The notes under the pieces: generated by a model
Databases searched by the model: none
Told to the model about the DNA's origin: nothing
What the model saw: only the letters and a program-made list of their open reading frames with translations
Source: Amphiura filiformis
Lineage: Eukaryota; Echinodermata; Ophiuroidea; Amphilepidida; Amphiuridae
Direction of reading: 5' to 3'
NCBI RefSeq assembly: GCF_039555335.1
Contig: NC_092631.1
Coordinates: 6,522,481-6,586,480, forward strand
Length of the DNA stretch: 64,000 nt
Translations under genes and position numbers: made by a program
In this document: one piece after another, positions 1 through 13,867 of the stretch
Layout of the letters: every line of letters starts with the position of its first letter
Numbering within the stretch: position 1 is the first letter of the stretch

Positions 1-174
1 TCTTCCCAAAATTTGACTTTAAGGCCGTATAAAATTAATATTTTGGTTCTCGTCTAGAGGATTTTCATGAATTGATGAGGAGGAGGTTTTTTTTTTTTTT
101 TTTTTTCCAATGTAAAATCACCATTTTCAGTAGTTTTCGGTCTTTTCCAACAGTGCTTGAAGAAACGATGAGGC

Positions 175-207
<33 letters not shown>

Positions 208-640
208 ATAAACCTTCTATTTTACCACAAAAAGACTTGGAAGTGATCCTTGTTCTCTAATAAACTTATTTATATGTATGAAAAATTCATAGCTCATTCC
301 AAAGTCTAAAATAATTGAAAATCTAAAAAAAAAAAAAAAATCTGACAAATCACAGAAATTGAGGAGGGAGGGGACGAGAACCAAAACATTAATTTTATAC
401 GGCCTAAATGTTGACCCACCAAGTTTCATGCCCATACTTGTTTTTAGTAATTTGACCTCAGATGACCCCTGGGTGACCCCAGATGACCTTCCCAAAATTT
501 GACTCCAAATGTTGACTGTACCCACAGTTTCATGCCCCTACAACAGTTTTTGCAAATTTGACCTCAGATGACCCCTGGATGACCTCAGGTGACCTTGACC
601 CACTAACCAATACAAACTTATGCTGGGGTCAAGATGCACC
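1..640. repeat. Tandem ~105-bp repeat interrupted by a MITE
   Basis: The segments at 1-22 plus 405-486 and 487-600 are two copies of one unit, sharing the run TTCCCAAAATTTGACT, then AAATGTTGAC, AGTTTCATGCCC and TTTGACCTCAGATGACCCC. The first copy is split by the inverted-repeat element at 23-404, and the second copy shows the uninterrupted order. No coding function is visible. Confidence 0.6.
23..404. mobile_element. PIF/Harbinger-like MITE, family A copy 1
   Basis: The ends are inverted repeats beginning GGCCGTATAAAATTAAT, followed by a shared GGTTCTCGTC block. The flanks carry a 3-bp duplication TAA at 20-22 and 405-407, and the tandem repeat at 487-600 supplies an empty-site comparison. 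GG-starting termini plus a TWA target are typical of PIF/Harbinger. The interior holds long T and A runs and no transposase. A second copy lies at 38129-38518. Confidence 0.8.
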
Positions 641-2715
641 TAGAACCAGGGATCTATACGATGATTTTGTTTTTGGGTGGATCACCGCCTAGGCATTTTA
701 CACATAAAATACACGTAACCCACACACAACGCAATTGAATAACAGACCAGCAGTGCCGCTTGGTTACCAGTTGTTCTCATTTATGTAATCAGCAATTGGA
801 GCCTACAAAATGTGGTGCATTTATAGTGTACGGTACTAACATGTGATATCGGAATTGACACAAATTTTACGGTAAAAAAATCAGTCATAGGCCTACACAG
901 AAAGGATAAAATTGAATTGAGAAAATATTGTATGTGTGACTTGTTGTACTAAAGATGCATCCACCCACCAAGTTAGAGGAACATGCTTCCCCTACTATGC
1001 TAGTCTGAGGTGCTCTGATGATATACTCTGACGATAACACTCCGATCGCCATGCAATCTAAGTTTTGTAGGCCAGTGGGACAACGGAATCACTACGTGAA
1101 CGAGCTACTACTACACAGACAGACAAACAGATTCTAGTGAATTAAATAGTGATGATCAGTTGTAGCAACGACAAATTTCGAGTTGAACCCCCACCCTTAT
1201 GCAGTGTTTGTGACCACAACTTACAGCATAACAGCATTACTTTATCAAATCGGAAGACTGAACATCGGCACTATCGCCGTTTCATACAGTCACTTCCGGG
1301 TCCATTTTATCACTATCTGCGCCATCAATCCATTTCAGAATCCGAATTGATGCAGAATTTATCCTCATCTATCAAACACTCATGATTTTCTTATTCATCT
1401 GAAACATTTGCGACATATTTATGATATTAAATGTTGGCAAAACTGCATCACTGCAACTGCATCGAAAAGATACGACTTTAGATTGTTTATCATAAACACA
1501 TGGGCAAATGATAAAGGGCCGAGATACCTGTGAGATCCTGAATACATGAATGGTCAGTCTATACTCTCTACACGGCCGCTGTGGTTCGGATCGCTCCACT
1601 TCTAGTGTGAGCGAGCGGCCAAAGCGGCCGATGTAGAGACTGAAAATTATATTCATTCATAAAACTCACGCGCTGGCGTCGATTATACTACGGGTGACGT
1701 CGTATGAATTGAAAACATCAGCAAATAAATTTTTGACATTTTCTTTCCAGATTTATGAAGAAAATATGAATGTTTTTCAACAGATCATCAAATTACTTTA
1801 TTATATTTTTTTCAATTGGTAGCGTTACCCACACGCTTTATAATTATATATTGCTCCCACGCTTTTTTTTAGAAACCCACCCTTTATTCCGCAAAATTGT
1901 AATTTTTACAGATTTTCAGAATTCCCAACCCACGCTGTAGAAAGCGTGCCAGACAAACAATGATAATGAATAGCCAGATGTGACCTTCGCTGTCGAGACG
2001 TTGTTTTCAGGGTTGTTAAACCCGCGATTTGGTAACCCAATTAGGCGACTTTTGAAGATTTTCCCGGGGACAATTTCCTGCCCCATAGAATACAAAGGGT
2101 AAGAAAAAAAATGGGCGACTTTTCGATTATTTGACCTGCGATTCGGGCTGAATTTTTTGGCAACCCTGGTTATTTAGCGTTAATTTAACTAAATTACTAC
2201 GCCGCTGGTCTCTAAATATTTTGAAGTGTTGTCCAATGGTAACAAAACTCCCGAGAACTCAATAAACAATCTGGACAAAGGAATCATCCAATCACGTTTC
2301 TATCCATGTGAGATCACCGCAAAAATTCATGATAAAAGGTCACTTTCCCCAAAGAAAAATAGTGCAATCCGTCAATTCCCGCCATGATCTCACAACTTAA
2401 ATTACTCAGACCAAAATAATCTCTAGCGCATACAGGGAACCAAGCAAACGATAGAAATGACTTGTTTCTCATGACGACTTTTGACTTTTCTCACTTCAAA
2501 ATAAGTACTTTCCCCACCCCAAATTCACTTCTAAAGGAGTGCAATCGATTGCTAAATAACTAAGCAAACCTTGGAACGTAATTTCAAAGCCAGATATCAT
2601 ACACAAAAGAAGCCTTAGCATAAAAAAGCAATAATGCAAGTGGCCAAAATATGTAGCAAAAATACAGTCCTCACTGACTGCAATGACTAAGGCTCACTAG
2701 CTCCGCTAAGAGCCA
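641..2715. other. Intergenic, no gene seen
   Basis: No ORF here resembles a known protein, and splice-site-bounded reading frames are not apparent. The one structured item is an imperfect hairpin around 1550-1645, where TCTACACGGCCGCT is mirrored by AGCGGCCGATGTAGA. It may be a degraded short inverted-repeat element. Confidence 0.5.
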
Positions 2716-2934
2716 AAAATCATCTATGTTTGTGTGTGTTTTCTTCACTACTTATACTTTTGAGAAATTGCCTTGGTGCCCAACTCAAATTTTCAATAGT
2801 TGCCATGATGCCCTCTTGAAATATTACAAACTGCCGTGCTGCCTTGCCTTTTCAGTGAAAATCCAAGGCAATTTTCAACTTGCCCTAAAAAAGTTGCCGT
2901 GCCCCTTCACTTCAGATTCTTAATTCGAGGGCTG
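2716..2934 (-). mobile_element. Truncated hAT-like MITE (same family as 19511-19866)
   Basis: In reverse orientation this segment matches the first half of the complete element at 19511-19866, including the terminus TTAATTCGAGGGCTG at 2920-2934. The other end is missing and no 8-bp duplication is visible. The reading frame inside it (2726-2923) is repeat sequence, not a gene. Confidence 0.7.
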
Positions 2935-3764
2935 TGACAAATACTACAACTGGGTCTGGGAATTTCAATTGAATGAACAGTCACAGCTTTCAACAGTTGT
3001 ATTCAACCCAACCGCGATCATAAATCGCATAAAATACTAACCAATCACAAGTCAGTTAGACATGTTCGAGTTGGCATCATCATGATCATGGTCGGCTTAC
3101 GCATCACACACACGTGTACGAGCGTTCATCACAAAGTTTATGGGAATGTCATCCGCATACAGCTTTGTGAGTCACGCTGTTGTGCAGGGCTGCACATATA
3201 AATGTGTGTTCATTCACATGTCAGTCTACTCTGAAGCACAAAGTACCAACGCGGACGCACACATGTCACTGTGCTGACTTTTAAGGCACGCATACCTGCA
3301 GCAGAGACGAAACACTACGCACTGTTAATGCACTGTATATGTGTGCGTTGTCACATTGTACAAACGGCGCCAGCTGAGCTGGAATTCGCTGAGCTACATC
3401 ATGATTAGTGGGGAACACCCCACCTTCGCTTCCTTTATCATATATGGGTGTCTATCGTGCTACGGTGGGGAATGGTTACGTACATTTCCCCAATAGCGAG
3501 TGCACTCCACACAATTTTAATGGGTGCGACAACAAAACTCGCGCGCAGTGCACTGTGTCATGTTGATTGTTGGCTCCCGAATCTCCTAGCATGCTGTGCG
3601 GATAAACTTACTGGGGACCATCACGGTCCTTTCCTTTCCTTTCCGCTACGTGTTTCAGGACTGCTTATTGTCCAACTTAGTGAAGAGTAGTATTCCGTTA
3701 AAAAAATGTCAGTATGATAACAGTCAATGTCTGTGCTGACGAAACTAAGTTGGACGTGGACAAC
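2935..3764. other. Intergenic, no gene seen
   Basis: Single-copy-looking sequence. It contains short ORFs without recognisable domains and no clear element ends. Confidence 0.45.
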
Positions 3765-4019
3765 TATAGCCAAAATATTAAATTCTCGATCATGAGAGCC
3801 AACTTGGTACGCACAGTTATTTTGCGCTGAGCGCATTACGCAAATACAGGCGCTTACGGCGCAAACACAGCTTTTGAGAATTGACCAATCACACGGTCGT
3901 TGCTAGGCAAGGTCAAGGTTCGATCATGCAGGTCGCGAGATCGTGTTATTCTATGGAAAGTATGCTGACGCAGAAGGTACGTATCCTCTCATGATCGAGA
4001 AATTGTTATTTTGGCTATA
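3765..4019. mobile_element. TIR element, TATAGSCAAAATA family copy 1
   Basis: The termini are inverted repeats starting TATAGCCAAAATA and continuing to CTCGATCATGAGAG. The right end reads CTCTCATGATCGAG then TATTTTGGCTATA. A TA or TATA target is likely but cannot be separated from the terminus. The interior is non-coding. A second, interrupted copy lies at 22425-22903. Confidence 0.7.
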
Positions 4020-4579
4020 ATCATGATTGTAATCATGATTCATGCTCATCAAAAGTTGGCGGTACTTGTCAAAATTTACAGCAATTTACTAGACCTACAA
4101 CGTCACGTGCACACCATAATTCAATCATGCAAATCTGCAATGCATGAATGTATGCATGCATTGCCCATTGAAACCAGTCAAACAAACTCATGAGCTCTAG
4201 ACGTTCGCCTTTCGTATCTCTTTCCTTGTTGGAAAGGTATAATGTTAAGGAGATAGGAACATGTACCGTACAGAAGATCCGGGACCTACTCTGCCATGTT
4301 TGGCTGAGTAATGGTACATGAACACGGTCTTTTGTGCCTATGTAAATTAGTCATTGTGTAAAGCTGTATACCCATGGGTTACTCATCATCAGACTGAATC
4401 ATTGTCGCTAACTACATAAGTTATGTGTACAGAGGGTGTCAATATAGGCCTACGTGTCGCTTTTGAAAAACAGCGAATCATGCGCATGCTCAGCAGGCAA
4501 ATACGACGGCGATTTAGTACACTGATCATGCGTGCGATTCAGGTTTCTGCAAAAGCGATTGAGTATAAATGCATCTTTA
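4020..4579. other. Intergenic, no gene seen
   Basis: Short ORFs at 4011-4193 and 4423-4710 have no recognisable domains, and the latter runs into the adjacent MITE, so it is not credible as a gene. Confidence 0.4.
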
Positions 4580-4830
4580 GGGACCGATCGTTATTTACGG
4601 CAGGGGGGAATGGGTGTTTTGCCAAAATATCGACAAAAAATTTCGCGTTCCCCCTCGCGTCTGCTCAAAATTTTCGCGTTCCCCTTGTTTTCCCAATTTT
4701 CTCCATTTAAAATTTAACAATCCCCCCTCCTGGTTCAACTAAAATTTCACGTTCCCCTCAAAATCACAAAAAATTTCGTGTTCCCCCTAAATTTACCCAT
4801 TCCCCCCTGCCATAAATAACGATCGCTCCC
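4580..4830. mobile_element. PIF/Harbinger-like MITE, GGGACCGATCG family
   Basis: The left end is GGGACCGATCGTTATTTACG and the right end is its near-perfect inverse (…AAATAACGATCGCTCCC). A TTA duplication flanks it at 4577-4579 and 4831-4833. The interior is a run of C/G-rich 'TTCCCC' motifs on both sides of the centre. Non-autonomous, no ORF. Confidence 0.8.
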
Positions 4831-4833
4831 TTA

Positions 4834-6750
<1,917 letters not shown>

Positions 6751-7227
6751 CCGGTCTGATTGGGGGCACAAGCCGTTTTTCGGCAATTTTCCTATGTGAT
6801 TTTTTAAAAATTTCAGATTGATTGGGGGGCACATGCCCATGCGCGTATTTTGGGGGGGCTTTGAGGGCGCCAGCCCCCCGGGGTAAAAGCAGGGGGCGGC
6901 CAAAACGAAGGGGCGGCGAAAGAAGAAGGGGCGGCAAAAAGGGGGCGGGAAAGAAGGGGTGGCAAAAAGAATTAGTAAAGAAAAAGGGCAGAAAAATTTT
7001 GTTAAGTAAAAAAATCTTGATTGTACGATACATCAAAATGTGTTGCTTTTAGGGCGCTAGCGCTTACAAGTTTTTTTTTTTTTTTGCTCTTCATTTTTTC
7101 AAACGACCGAAAAAAACTTGGGTCAACCTTTTCGGGCTGTTGAGGAAGGGCAGCAAATTGAATTTCCTTCAGCCCCGGGGTAGGAGCGACCACCCACCCC
7201 CCCGTGCCCCTATGACGCTACGCCACT
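6751..7227. repeat. G-rich low-complexity tract with a hAT-type right end
   Basis: Runs of G and GGCGG follow the microsatellite. The tract ends at 7228 with CGCTACGCCACTG, the right terminus of the CAGTGGCGTAGC hAT MITE family that is complete at 49889-50197 and 55408-55589. A matching left end was not found, so it is probably a truncated or microsatellite-expanded copy. Confidence 0.5.
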
Positions 7228-8235
7228 GAGATAGCTGGCTTGTCAATGTCAGTTTGGTGCTATCCTCAGTAGATGGCTGGCTTACCAATGTCAGTATGGT
7301 GCTGTCTTCAGTAGATACTAGCTGGCTTACTGTCAGTAAGATGTTGTCTTCAGTAGATAGCTGGCTTATCAATGTTAGTATGGTGCTGCCTTCGGTATAT
7401 AGCTGGCTTACCAATGTCAGTATGGTGCTGTCTTCAGTGGATGGCTGGCTTACCAATGTCAGTATGGTGCTGTCTTCAGTAGATACAAGCTGACTTACTG
7501 TCTGTAAGATGTTGTCATCAGTAGATAGCTGGCTTACCAATGTTAGTATGGTGCTGTCTTCAGTGGATGGCTGGCTTACCAACGTCAGTATGGTGCTGTC
7601 TTCAGTAGATACTAGCTGGCTTACCAATGTCAGTACTCAGTAAGATGATGTCTTCAGTAGATAGCTGGCTGACCAATGTTAGTATGGTGCTGTCTTCGAT
7701 AGCTGGCTTATCAATGTCAATTTGATGCTGTCTGAAGTTGATAGCTTGCTTATCAATGTCAGCATGGTGCTGTCTTCGGTAGATAGCTGGCTTATCAATT
7801 TCAGTTTGGTGCTGTCTTCGGTAAATGGCTGACATATCAATCTCAGATTGGCGCTGTCCTCAGTTGATAGTTGGCTTATCAATGTTAGTTTGGTGCTGGT
7901 TGCAGTGATAGCTGGCTTATCAATGTCAGTTTGATGCTGTCTTCAGTTGATAACTGGTTTGTCAATGTCAGCATGGTGCTGTCTTCGTTCCGCTGTTACC
8001 ATGCATAGAGTAGTCTTAAGCCTATCTGTCATTAATATGGCTATCGAAGTAATTCAGCAAGCACAGTGCTTCGGCACATAATAATATTTCTATAAATTAT
8101 CGGGTTAAACATAAGAAAAACGGACATTTTCTGTAAAAAGCACACATACCTGACTCACTGGATCGCCCCCATCACAAACAATGCTGGATCCATGCCGTTT
8201 TCTAAATACACGAGCTTGGAGATTGAGGGCCGCAT

Positions 8236-8397
8236 ATACATAAGTTAATGGGGTGTTTCGTTTTGCCCTGTGGTCCACTTTGCCCCGGTCTCCCCTATGA
8301 TGCTGTCATCAGTGTATTCAGTAGATAGCCGGCTTAGGGGAGACCGGGATAAAGTGGACCAAGGGGCAAAACGAAACACCCCCATTAACTTATGTCT
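8236..8397. repeat. Inverted repeat enclosing minisatellite sequence
   Basis: Arms of about 60 bp (CATAAGTTAATGGGG … GGTCTCCCCTA and its inverse) at about 8236-8298 and 8335-8397 flank about 36 bp that match the minisatellite unit. The arms could form a strong hairpin. They could be the ends of an inserted element, but no target duplication can be assigned. Confidence 0.7.
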
Positions 8398-9765
8398 TCA
8401 GTAGATAGAGCTGTCTTACGCCTAGTATATCAGTAGTATGATGCTGACTTCAGTATATAGCTGGCTTATTAATGTCAGTATGGTGCTGTCTTCTGTAGAC
8501 AGCTGGCTTACCTATGCCAACATGGTGCCGTTTTCTGTTGAATGTTGAAATAACTGGCTTACTATGATAAGCAGATTTAGGCCTATAATCATGATAATAA
8601 TTCTCTCAACAAATATTTTGACTTACTTGATATTTTATCCCACATCCATGGGATTTCATCGAATGAGGTGGAGCAGCACTAGTCATGTGATCCACGGGGT
8701 AATCCAGGGTCACATGACGTGATGATCGGCTTGTAGAAGCTGGTTAGCATGTGTCTCCCTTGTCTTGGTTGAGATCGGGGTCCAACTGGAGCTAACTGGT
8801 TTACCAATTTCAGTATGATGATCTCGTCATATCTCGTCAGTATATTGGGGCTGTCATCAGATCAGTAGATAGCTGGTTTAACAATGTCAGTATGGTGTTG
8901 TTGTCTTCAGTAAATAGCTGGCTTAACGCTTATCAATGTCAGTTTGGTGCCGTCTTCAATTGATAGCTGGTTTGTCAACGTCAGTATGGTGCTGTCTTCA
9001 GTTGATAGATGGCTTGCCAATATCAGTATGGTGCTGTCTTCGGTAGATAGCTGGCTTATCAATGTCAATTTGATGCTGTCTGAAGTTGATAACTGGCTTA
9101 TCAATGTCAGCATGGTGCTGTCTTCGGTAGATAGCTGGCTTATCAATTTCAGTTTGGTGCTGTCTTCGGTAAATGGCTGACATATCAATCTCAGATTGGC
9201 GCTGTCCTCAGTTGATAGCAGGCTTATCAATGTCAGTTTGGTGCTGGTTGCAGTGATAGCTGGCTTGTCAATGTCAGTTTGTTGCTGTCCGCATGCAGTT
9301 GATAGCTGGCTTATCAATGTCAGTTTGTTGCTGTCCGCATGCAGTTGATAGCTGGCTTATCAATGTCAGCATGGTGCTGTCTTCGGTAGATAGCTGGCTT
9401 ATCAATTTCAGTTTGGTGCTGTCTGAAGTTGATAACTGGCTTATCAATGTCAGCATGGTGCTGTCTTCGGTAGATAGCTGGCTTATCAATGTCAGTTTGG
9501 TGCTGTCTGAAGTTGATAACTGGCTTATCAATGTCAGTATGGTGCTGTCTTCGATAGATAGCTGGCTTATCAATTTCATTTTGGTGCTGTCTTCGGTAAA
9601 TGGCTGACATATCAATCTCAGATTGGCGCTGTCCTCAGTTGATAGCAGGCTTATCAATGTCAGTTTGGTGCTGGTTGCAGTGATAGCTGGCTTGTCAATG
9701 TCAATTTGATGCTGTCTGAAGTTGATAGCTTGCTTATCAATGTCAGCATGGTGCTGTCTTCAGTA

Positions 9766-10060
9766 CACTGCAAAAACAAGTGTTTATATTAAAACACCAT
9801 ATTGTGTTTATTAGAGCAACACTTAATAAACACATAATTCATGTTAATGGTCTAACACTAATGTTAATGGTTCTAACACTAATGTTCATAAATTAACACT
9901 TGGTGTTATAATTATTACAAACACTAATGTTTGTAATATAACACCAAGTGTTAATTTATGAACATTAGTGTTAGACCATTAACATGAATTATGTGTTTAT
10001 TAAGTGTTGCTCTAATAAACACAATATGGTGTTTAAATATAAACACTTGTTTTTGCAGTG
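9766..10060. mobile_element. Palindromic TA-flanked MITE (Tc1/mariner type)
   Basis: The element starts CACTGCAAAAACAAGTG and ends with its inverse. Nearly the whole 295 bp is one large palindrome with arms rich in AACACT motifs. It sits in the minisatellite between CAG-TA and TA-GATAGC, so removing it and one TA restores an intact unit (CAGTAGATAGC). That gives a direct empty-site proof of a TA duplication (9764-9765, 10061-10062). No ORF. Confidence 0.88.
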
Positions 10061-12078
10061 TAGATAGCTGGCTTACCAATGTTAGCATGATGCTGTCTTC
10101 AGTAGACAGCTGGCTTACCAATGCCAGTACGATGCTGTCTTCAGTTGATAGTTGGCTTACCAATGTCAGTATATCGTGCTGTCATCAGTAGATAGCTGGA
10201 TTAACAATGTCAGTATGTTGTCTTCAGTAGATAGCTGGCTTACCAATGTCAGCATGATGCTGTCTTCAGTAGATAGCTGGCTTACCAATGTCAGTATGAT
10301 GCTGTCTTCAGTTGATAGTTGGCTTACCAATGTCAGTATATGGTGCTGTCATCAGTAGATAGCTGGCTTAACAATGTATGATGTTGTCTTCAGTAGATAG
10401 CTGGCTTACCAATGTTAGCATGATGCTGTCGTCAGTAGATAGCTGGCTTACCAATGTCAGTATGATGCTGTCTTCAGTTGATAGTTGGCTTACCAATGTC
10501 AGTATATGGTGCTGCCATCAGTAGCTAGCTGGCTTAACAATGTCAGTATGATGTTGTCTTCAGTAGATAGCTGGCTTACCAATGTCAGCATGATGCTGTC
10601 TTCAATAGATCGCTGGCTTACCAATGTCAGTATGATGCTGTCTTCAGTTGATAGTTGGTTTACCAATGTCAGTATATTGTGCTGTCATCAGTAGATAGCT
10701 GGCTTACCAATGTCAGTATGATGCTGTCTTCAGTTAATAGTTGGCTTATCAATGTCAGTTTGGTGCTGTCTTCAGTAGATAGCTGGCTTACCAATGTCAG
10801 TATGATGCTGTCTTCAGTTGATAGCTGGCTTACCAATGTCAGTATATGGTGCTGTCATCAGTAGCTAGCTGGCTTACCAATGTCAGTATGATGCTGTCTT
10901 CAGTAGATAATTGGCTTATCAATGTCAGTTTGGTGGCGTCTTCAGTTGATAGCTGGCTTACCAATGTCAGTATATGGCGCTGTCATCAGTAGATAGCTGG
11001 CTTACCAATGTCAGTTTGGTGCCGTCTTCAGTTGATAGCTGGCTTACCAATGTCAGTATATGGCGCTGTCATCAGTAGATAGCTGGCTTATCAATGTCAG
11101 TATGATGTTGTCTTCAGTAGATAACTCATAACTGGCTTATCAATGTCAGTTTGGTGCCGTCTTCAGTTGATAGCTGGTTTGTCAACGTCTGTATGGTGCT
11201 GTCTTTAGTTGACAGATGGTGCTGTCTTCGGTAGATAGCTGGCTTATCAATGTCAGTTTGATGCTGTCTGAAGTTGATAGCTGGCTTATCAATGTCAGCA
11301 TGGTGCTGTCTTCGGTAGATAGCTGGCTTATCAATGTCAGTATGGTGCTGTCTTCAGTAGATAGCTGGCTTGTCAATGTCAGTTTGGTGCTGTCCTCAGT
11401 TGATAGCTGGAATACCAATGTCAGTATATGGTGCTGTCTTTCGGTAAATAGCTGGCTTATCAATGTCAGTTTGGTGATGTCCTCAGTTGATAGCTGGCTT
11501 ATCAATGTCAGCATGGTGTTGTCTTCAGTTGATAGCTGGCTTATCAATGTCAGTTTGGTGCTGTCCTCAGGTGATAGCTCGCTTATCATATCAATGTCAG
11601 TTTGGTGCTGTCCTCAGTTGATAGCTGGCTTACCAATGCCAGTATGGTGCTGTCTTCAGTGGATAGCTGGCTTGTCAATGTCTGTTTGGTGCTGTCCGCA
11701 GTTGATAGATGGCTTATCAATGTCAGTATGGTGTTGTCTTCGGTAGATAGCTGGTTTGTCAATTTCAGTTTGGTGCTGTCTTCGGTAAATGGCTGACTTA
11801 TCAATCTCAGTTTGGCACTGTCCTCAGTTGATAGCTGGCTTAGCAATGTCAGTATGTTGATGTCTTCGGTTGATAGCTGATGGCTTATCAATGTCAGTTT
11901 GGTGCTGTCCTCGGTTGATCGCTGGTTTGTCAATGTCAGCTTGTTGCTGTCTTCGGTAGATAGCTGGCTTATCAATATCAGTATCATGTTGTCTTCAGTT
12001 GATAGCTGGCTTACAAAATGCAAGAATGGTGCTGTTTTCAATTAATAGCTGGCTTGTCAATGTCAGTTTGGTGCTATC

Positions 12079-12226
12079 CAGTGTTCGAAATATGCCTCAA
12101 AAAGTTACAGGCCAGCCGGGCTTGACCTTAAAAAGTTACCGGCCAGCCGGGCCAGGAACTAGATACCAGTCAGAAAAGTTACCGGCCAGGCCAATGGCCG
12201 GTGGACCGGCCCTATTTCGAATGCTG
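12079..12226. mobile_element. hAT-like MITE in the minisatellite
   Basis: The termini are CAGTGTTCGAAATA on the left and, inverted, CAGCATTCGAAATA on the right. The perfect 8-bp duplication GTGCTATC lies at 12071-12078 and 12227-12234. The interior repeats TTACCGGCCAG. The 148-bp length, 8-bp target and CAG termini indicate a non-autonomous hAT element. Confidence 0.85.
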
Positions 12227-12655
12227 GTGCTATCCTAAGTAGATGACTGGCTTATCAATGTCAGTAAGATGCCGTCTTCAGTAGATAGCTGGCTCACCTA
12301 CATCAATATGGTGCTGTCTTCGGTAGATAGCAGGCTTATCAATGTCAGTTTGGTACTGTCCTCAGTTGATAGCTGGCTGGTCAATGTCAATTTGGTGGTC
12401 TTCAGTTGATAGCTGGCTTTAATATCAATCTCATTTTGATGCTGTACTCAGTTGATAACTGGCTTGTTAATGTCAACTTGATATTCTCTTCGGTATCCGG
12501 TTGATAGCTGGCTTATCAATGTCAGTTTGGTGCTTTCTTTAGTAGACAGCTGGCTTGTCAATGCCAGTTTGGTGTCATCTTCAGTAGATAGCTGGCTTAC
12601 CAAATTCAGCATGGTGCTGTCTTCAGTAGATAGCTGGCTTACCAAAGAGGTCCGG

Positions 12656-13344
12656 ATAAGAGATGTTGAGCTGTATTTAGAATGGGAGGATATGTTGTGA
12701 TAGTAGTGACAACCGGGTTGAACCCAGTTGTCATGAAGTTCCTGTTTGGTGTTAAAACACACGTAAAATGTCCCCTATAATTACTGTATGAACCCAATAC
12801 ACGGCGTGGGGGAGCATTAAAAAATACGAGGTCTCTAAGCTGTGTGCGTGATCAGCAGCATTGATTTGTGGAGAAATAGTATTAGGGTTTAGCACCATGA
12901 ATTTAGAACGGAGCAGATTTGGGGGGAAACTGTGGGGGTGGTCAGGACTTTTTTTCACCCAGAGACGAAACTGATCCGAGACTGTGGGACCAGTGGGGTG
13001 CCAGGATTTTTTTGGGGGGCATGGGGGGCAAACTGAATTTCGGGGAGGGGAAATAACCAATTTTGTGCAAAATTGTTGCAAAACATGGAAATTTCAGGTT
13101 CTTACTGGGGGAGGGGCAACTGGGAGGAGGAAAATATACAAACACAAGAACACAGAATACTCATTGTAAATTCATATAACGTTTCTTTTTCACTCTTTAT
13201 TAAAAATTACGAATTTCAGTATAGATAACAAGAACTGAAACAATCAATGAAAGGTATAATCATTCTATTGCAAGATTGGCATTTGCAAAATATAATATAC
13301 ACTACTAATATATTTATATATTTGGCACATAACAGGCATCCGAG
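12656..13344. repeat. Fragments of dispersed repeats, no gene
   Basis: At 12640-12675 there is a right-end fragment of the TCCGGATAAG family complete at 16671-16983. At about 13000-13125 a G-rich block with AATTTTGTGCAAAATTG and TTACTGGGGG resembles 23930-24030. No coding potential recognised. Confidence 0.5.
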
Positions 13345-13487
13345 GTCTATGCAATGGTCTTACACACCGGAAGTGTGAATCTCAAATAGGGGTCCACGAG
13401 TAGGTGACTCCACTTGAAATTCACACCCCCTGTGTAGGAGATTAAGATAATGTCTTCCATAGAGGGTGTATGGATTTCAACAGGAAT
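13345..13487. repeat. Dispersed foldback repeat (GATTAAGATAATGTCTTCCA), copy 1
   Basis: The segment shares TTGAAATTCACA, a GATTAAGATAATGTCTTCCA block and a GGGTGTATGGATTTCAA end followed by AATAGCC with copies near 19125-19287, 34370-34452 and 61785-61966. The better copies have inverted ends, so this is probably a MITE family. Boundaries are approximate. Confidence 0.6.
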
Positions 13488-13867
13488 AGCCCAACATTAC
13501 ATTTCACTACCTGGAGAGAATTGATCAAAAATTGATTTCCCTCCTGAGATTGGTATCTGTCAATGAGTTGACCAGATCACAGGGATCTCATTATAGCTGG
13601 AGGCATTATATAACACAAATGGGTCAATGAGTTACATAAAAATGACCTTGTGTGGTATTCAGTTCCCAGGAAGTGAATTTTGCCTGAGGCAATTTGTGGT
13701 TAAATGTTGATCCCTCACTACAAGAGTTATTACCGTCGATTTGGTTGAAAAAGGAGGTGAGACTTGATCAAATCTCTCCAGGTAACAAAACGTAATGATA
13801 TAACATACAGCAGGGATGTAAATGCGGCATGCAGATGTGTGTCAATGACACAATGTGTCATATAGCT

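Larger units (their letters stand above)
7228..12655. repeat. 42-bp minisatellite array (~100 units, interrupted)
   Basis: The unit reads approximately AGCTGGCTTACCAATGTCAG then TATGGTGCTGTCTTCAGTAGAT. Because 42 is a multiple of three, the array is open in several frames on both strands (SVDSWLTNVSMVLS forward, STEDSTILTLVSQL reverse), but no start, splice or domain context supports coding. Variants include CTTATCAA for CTTACCAA and two-base insertions (TATATGGTG). Blocks of several units recur as higher-order repeats (about 7680-7960, 9065-9290, 9365-9720). Non-repeat islands lie near 7985-8300 and 8540-8790. Confidence 0.95.

Noticed and set aside
7169-12041. Many ORFs with SVDSWLTNVS or STEDSTILTL peptide repeats
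   Set aside because: They are the minisatellite read in stop-free frames on both strands. No signal peptide, splice sites or non-repeat domain support a protein.
7228-12655. Regular direct repeats resembling a CRISPR array
   Set aside because: Repeats are contiguous 42-bp units without unique spacers, in a eukaryotic genome with no cas genes.
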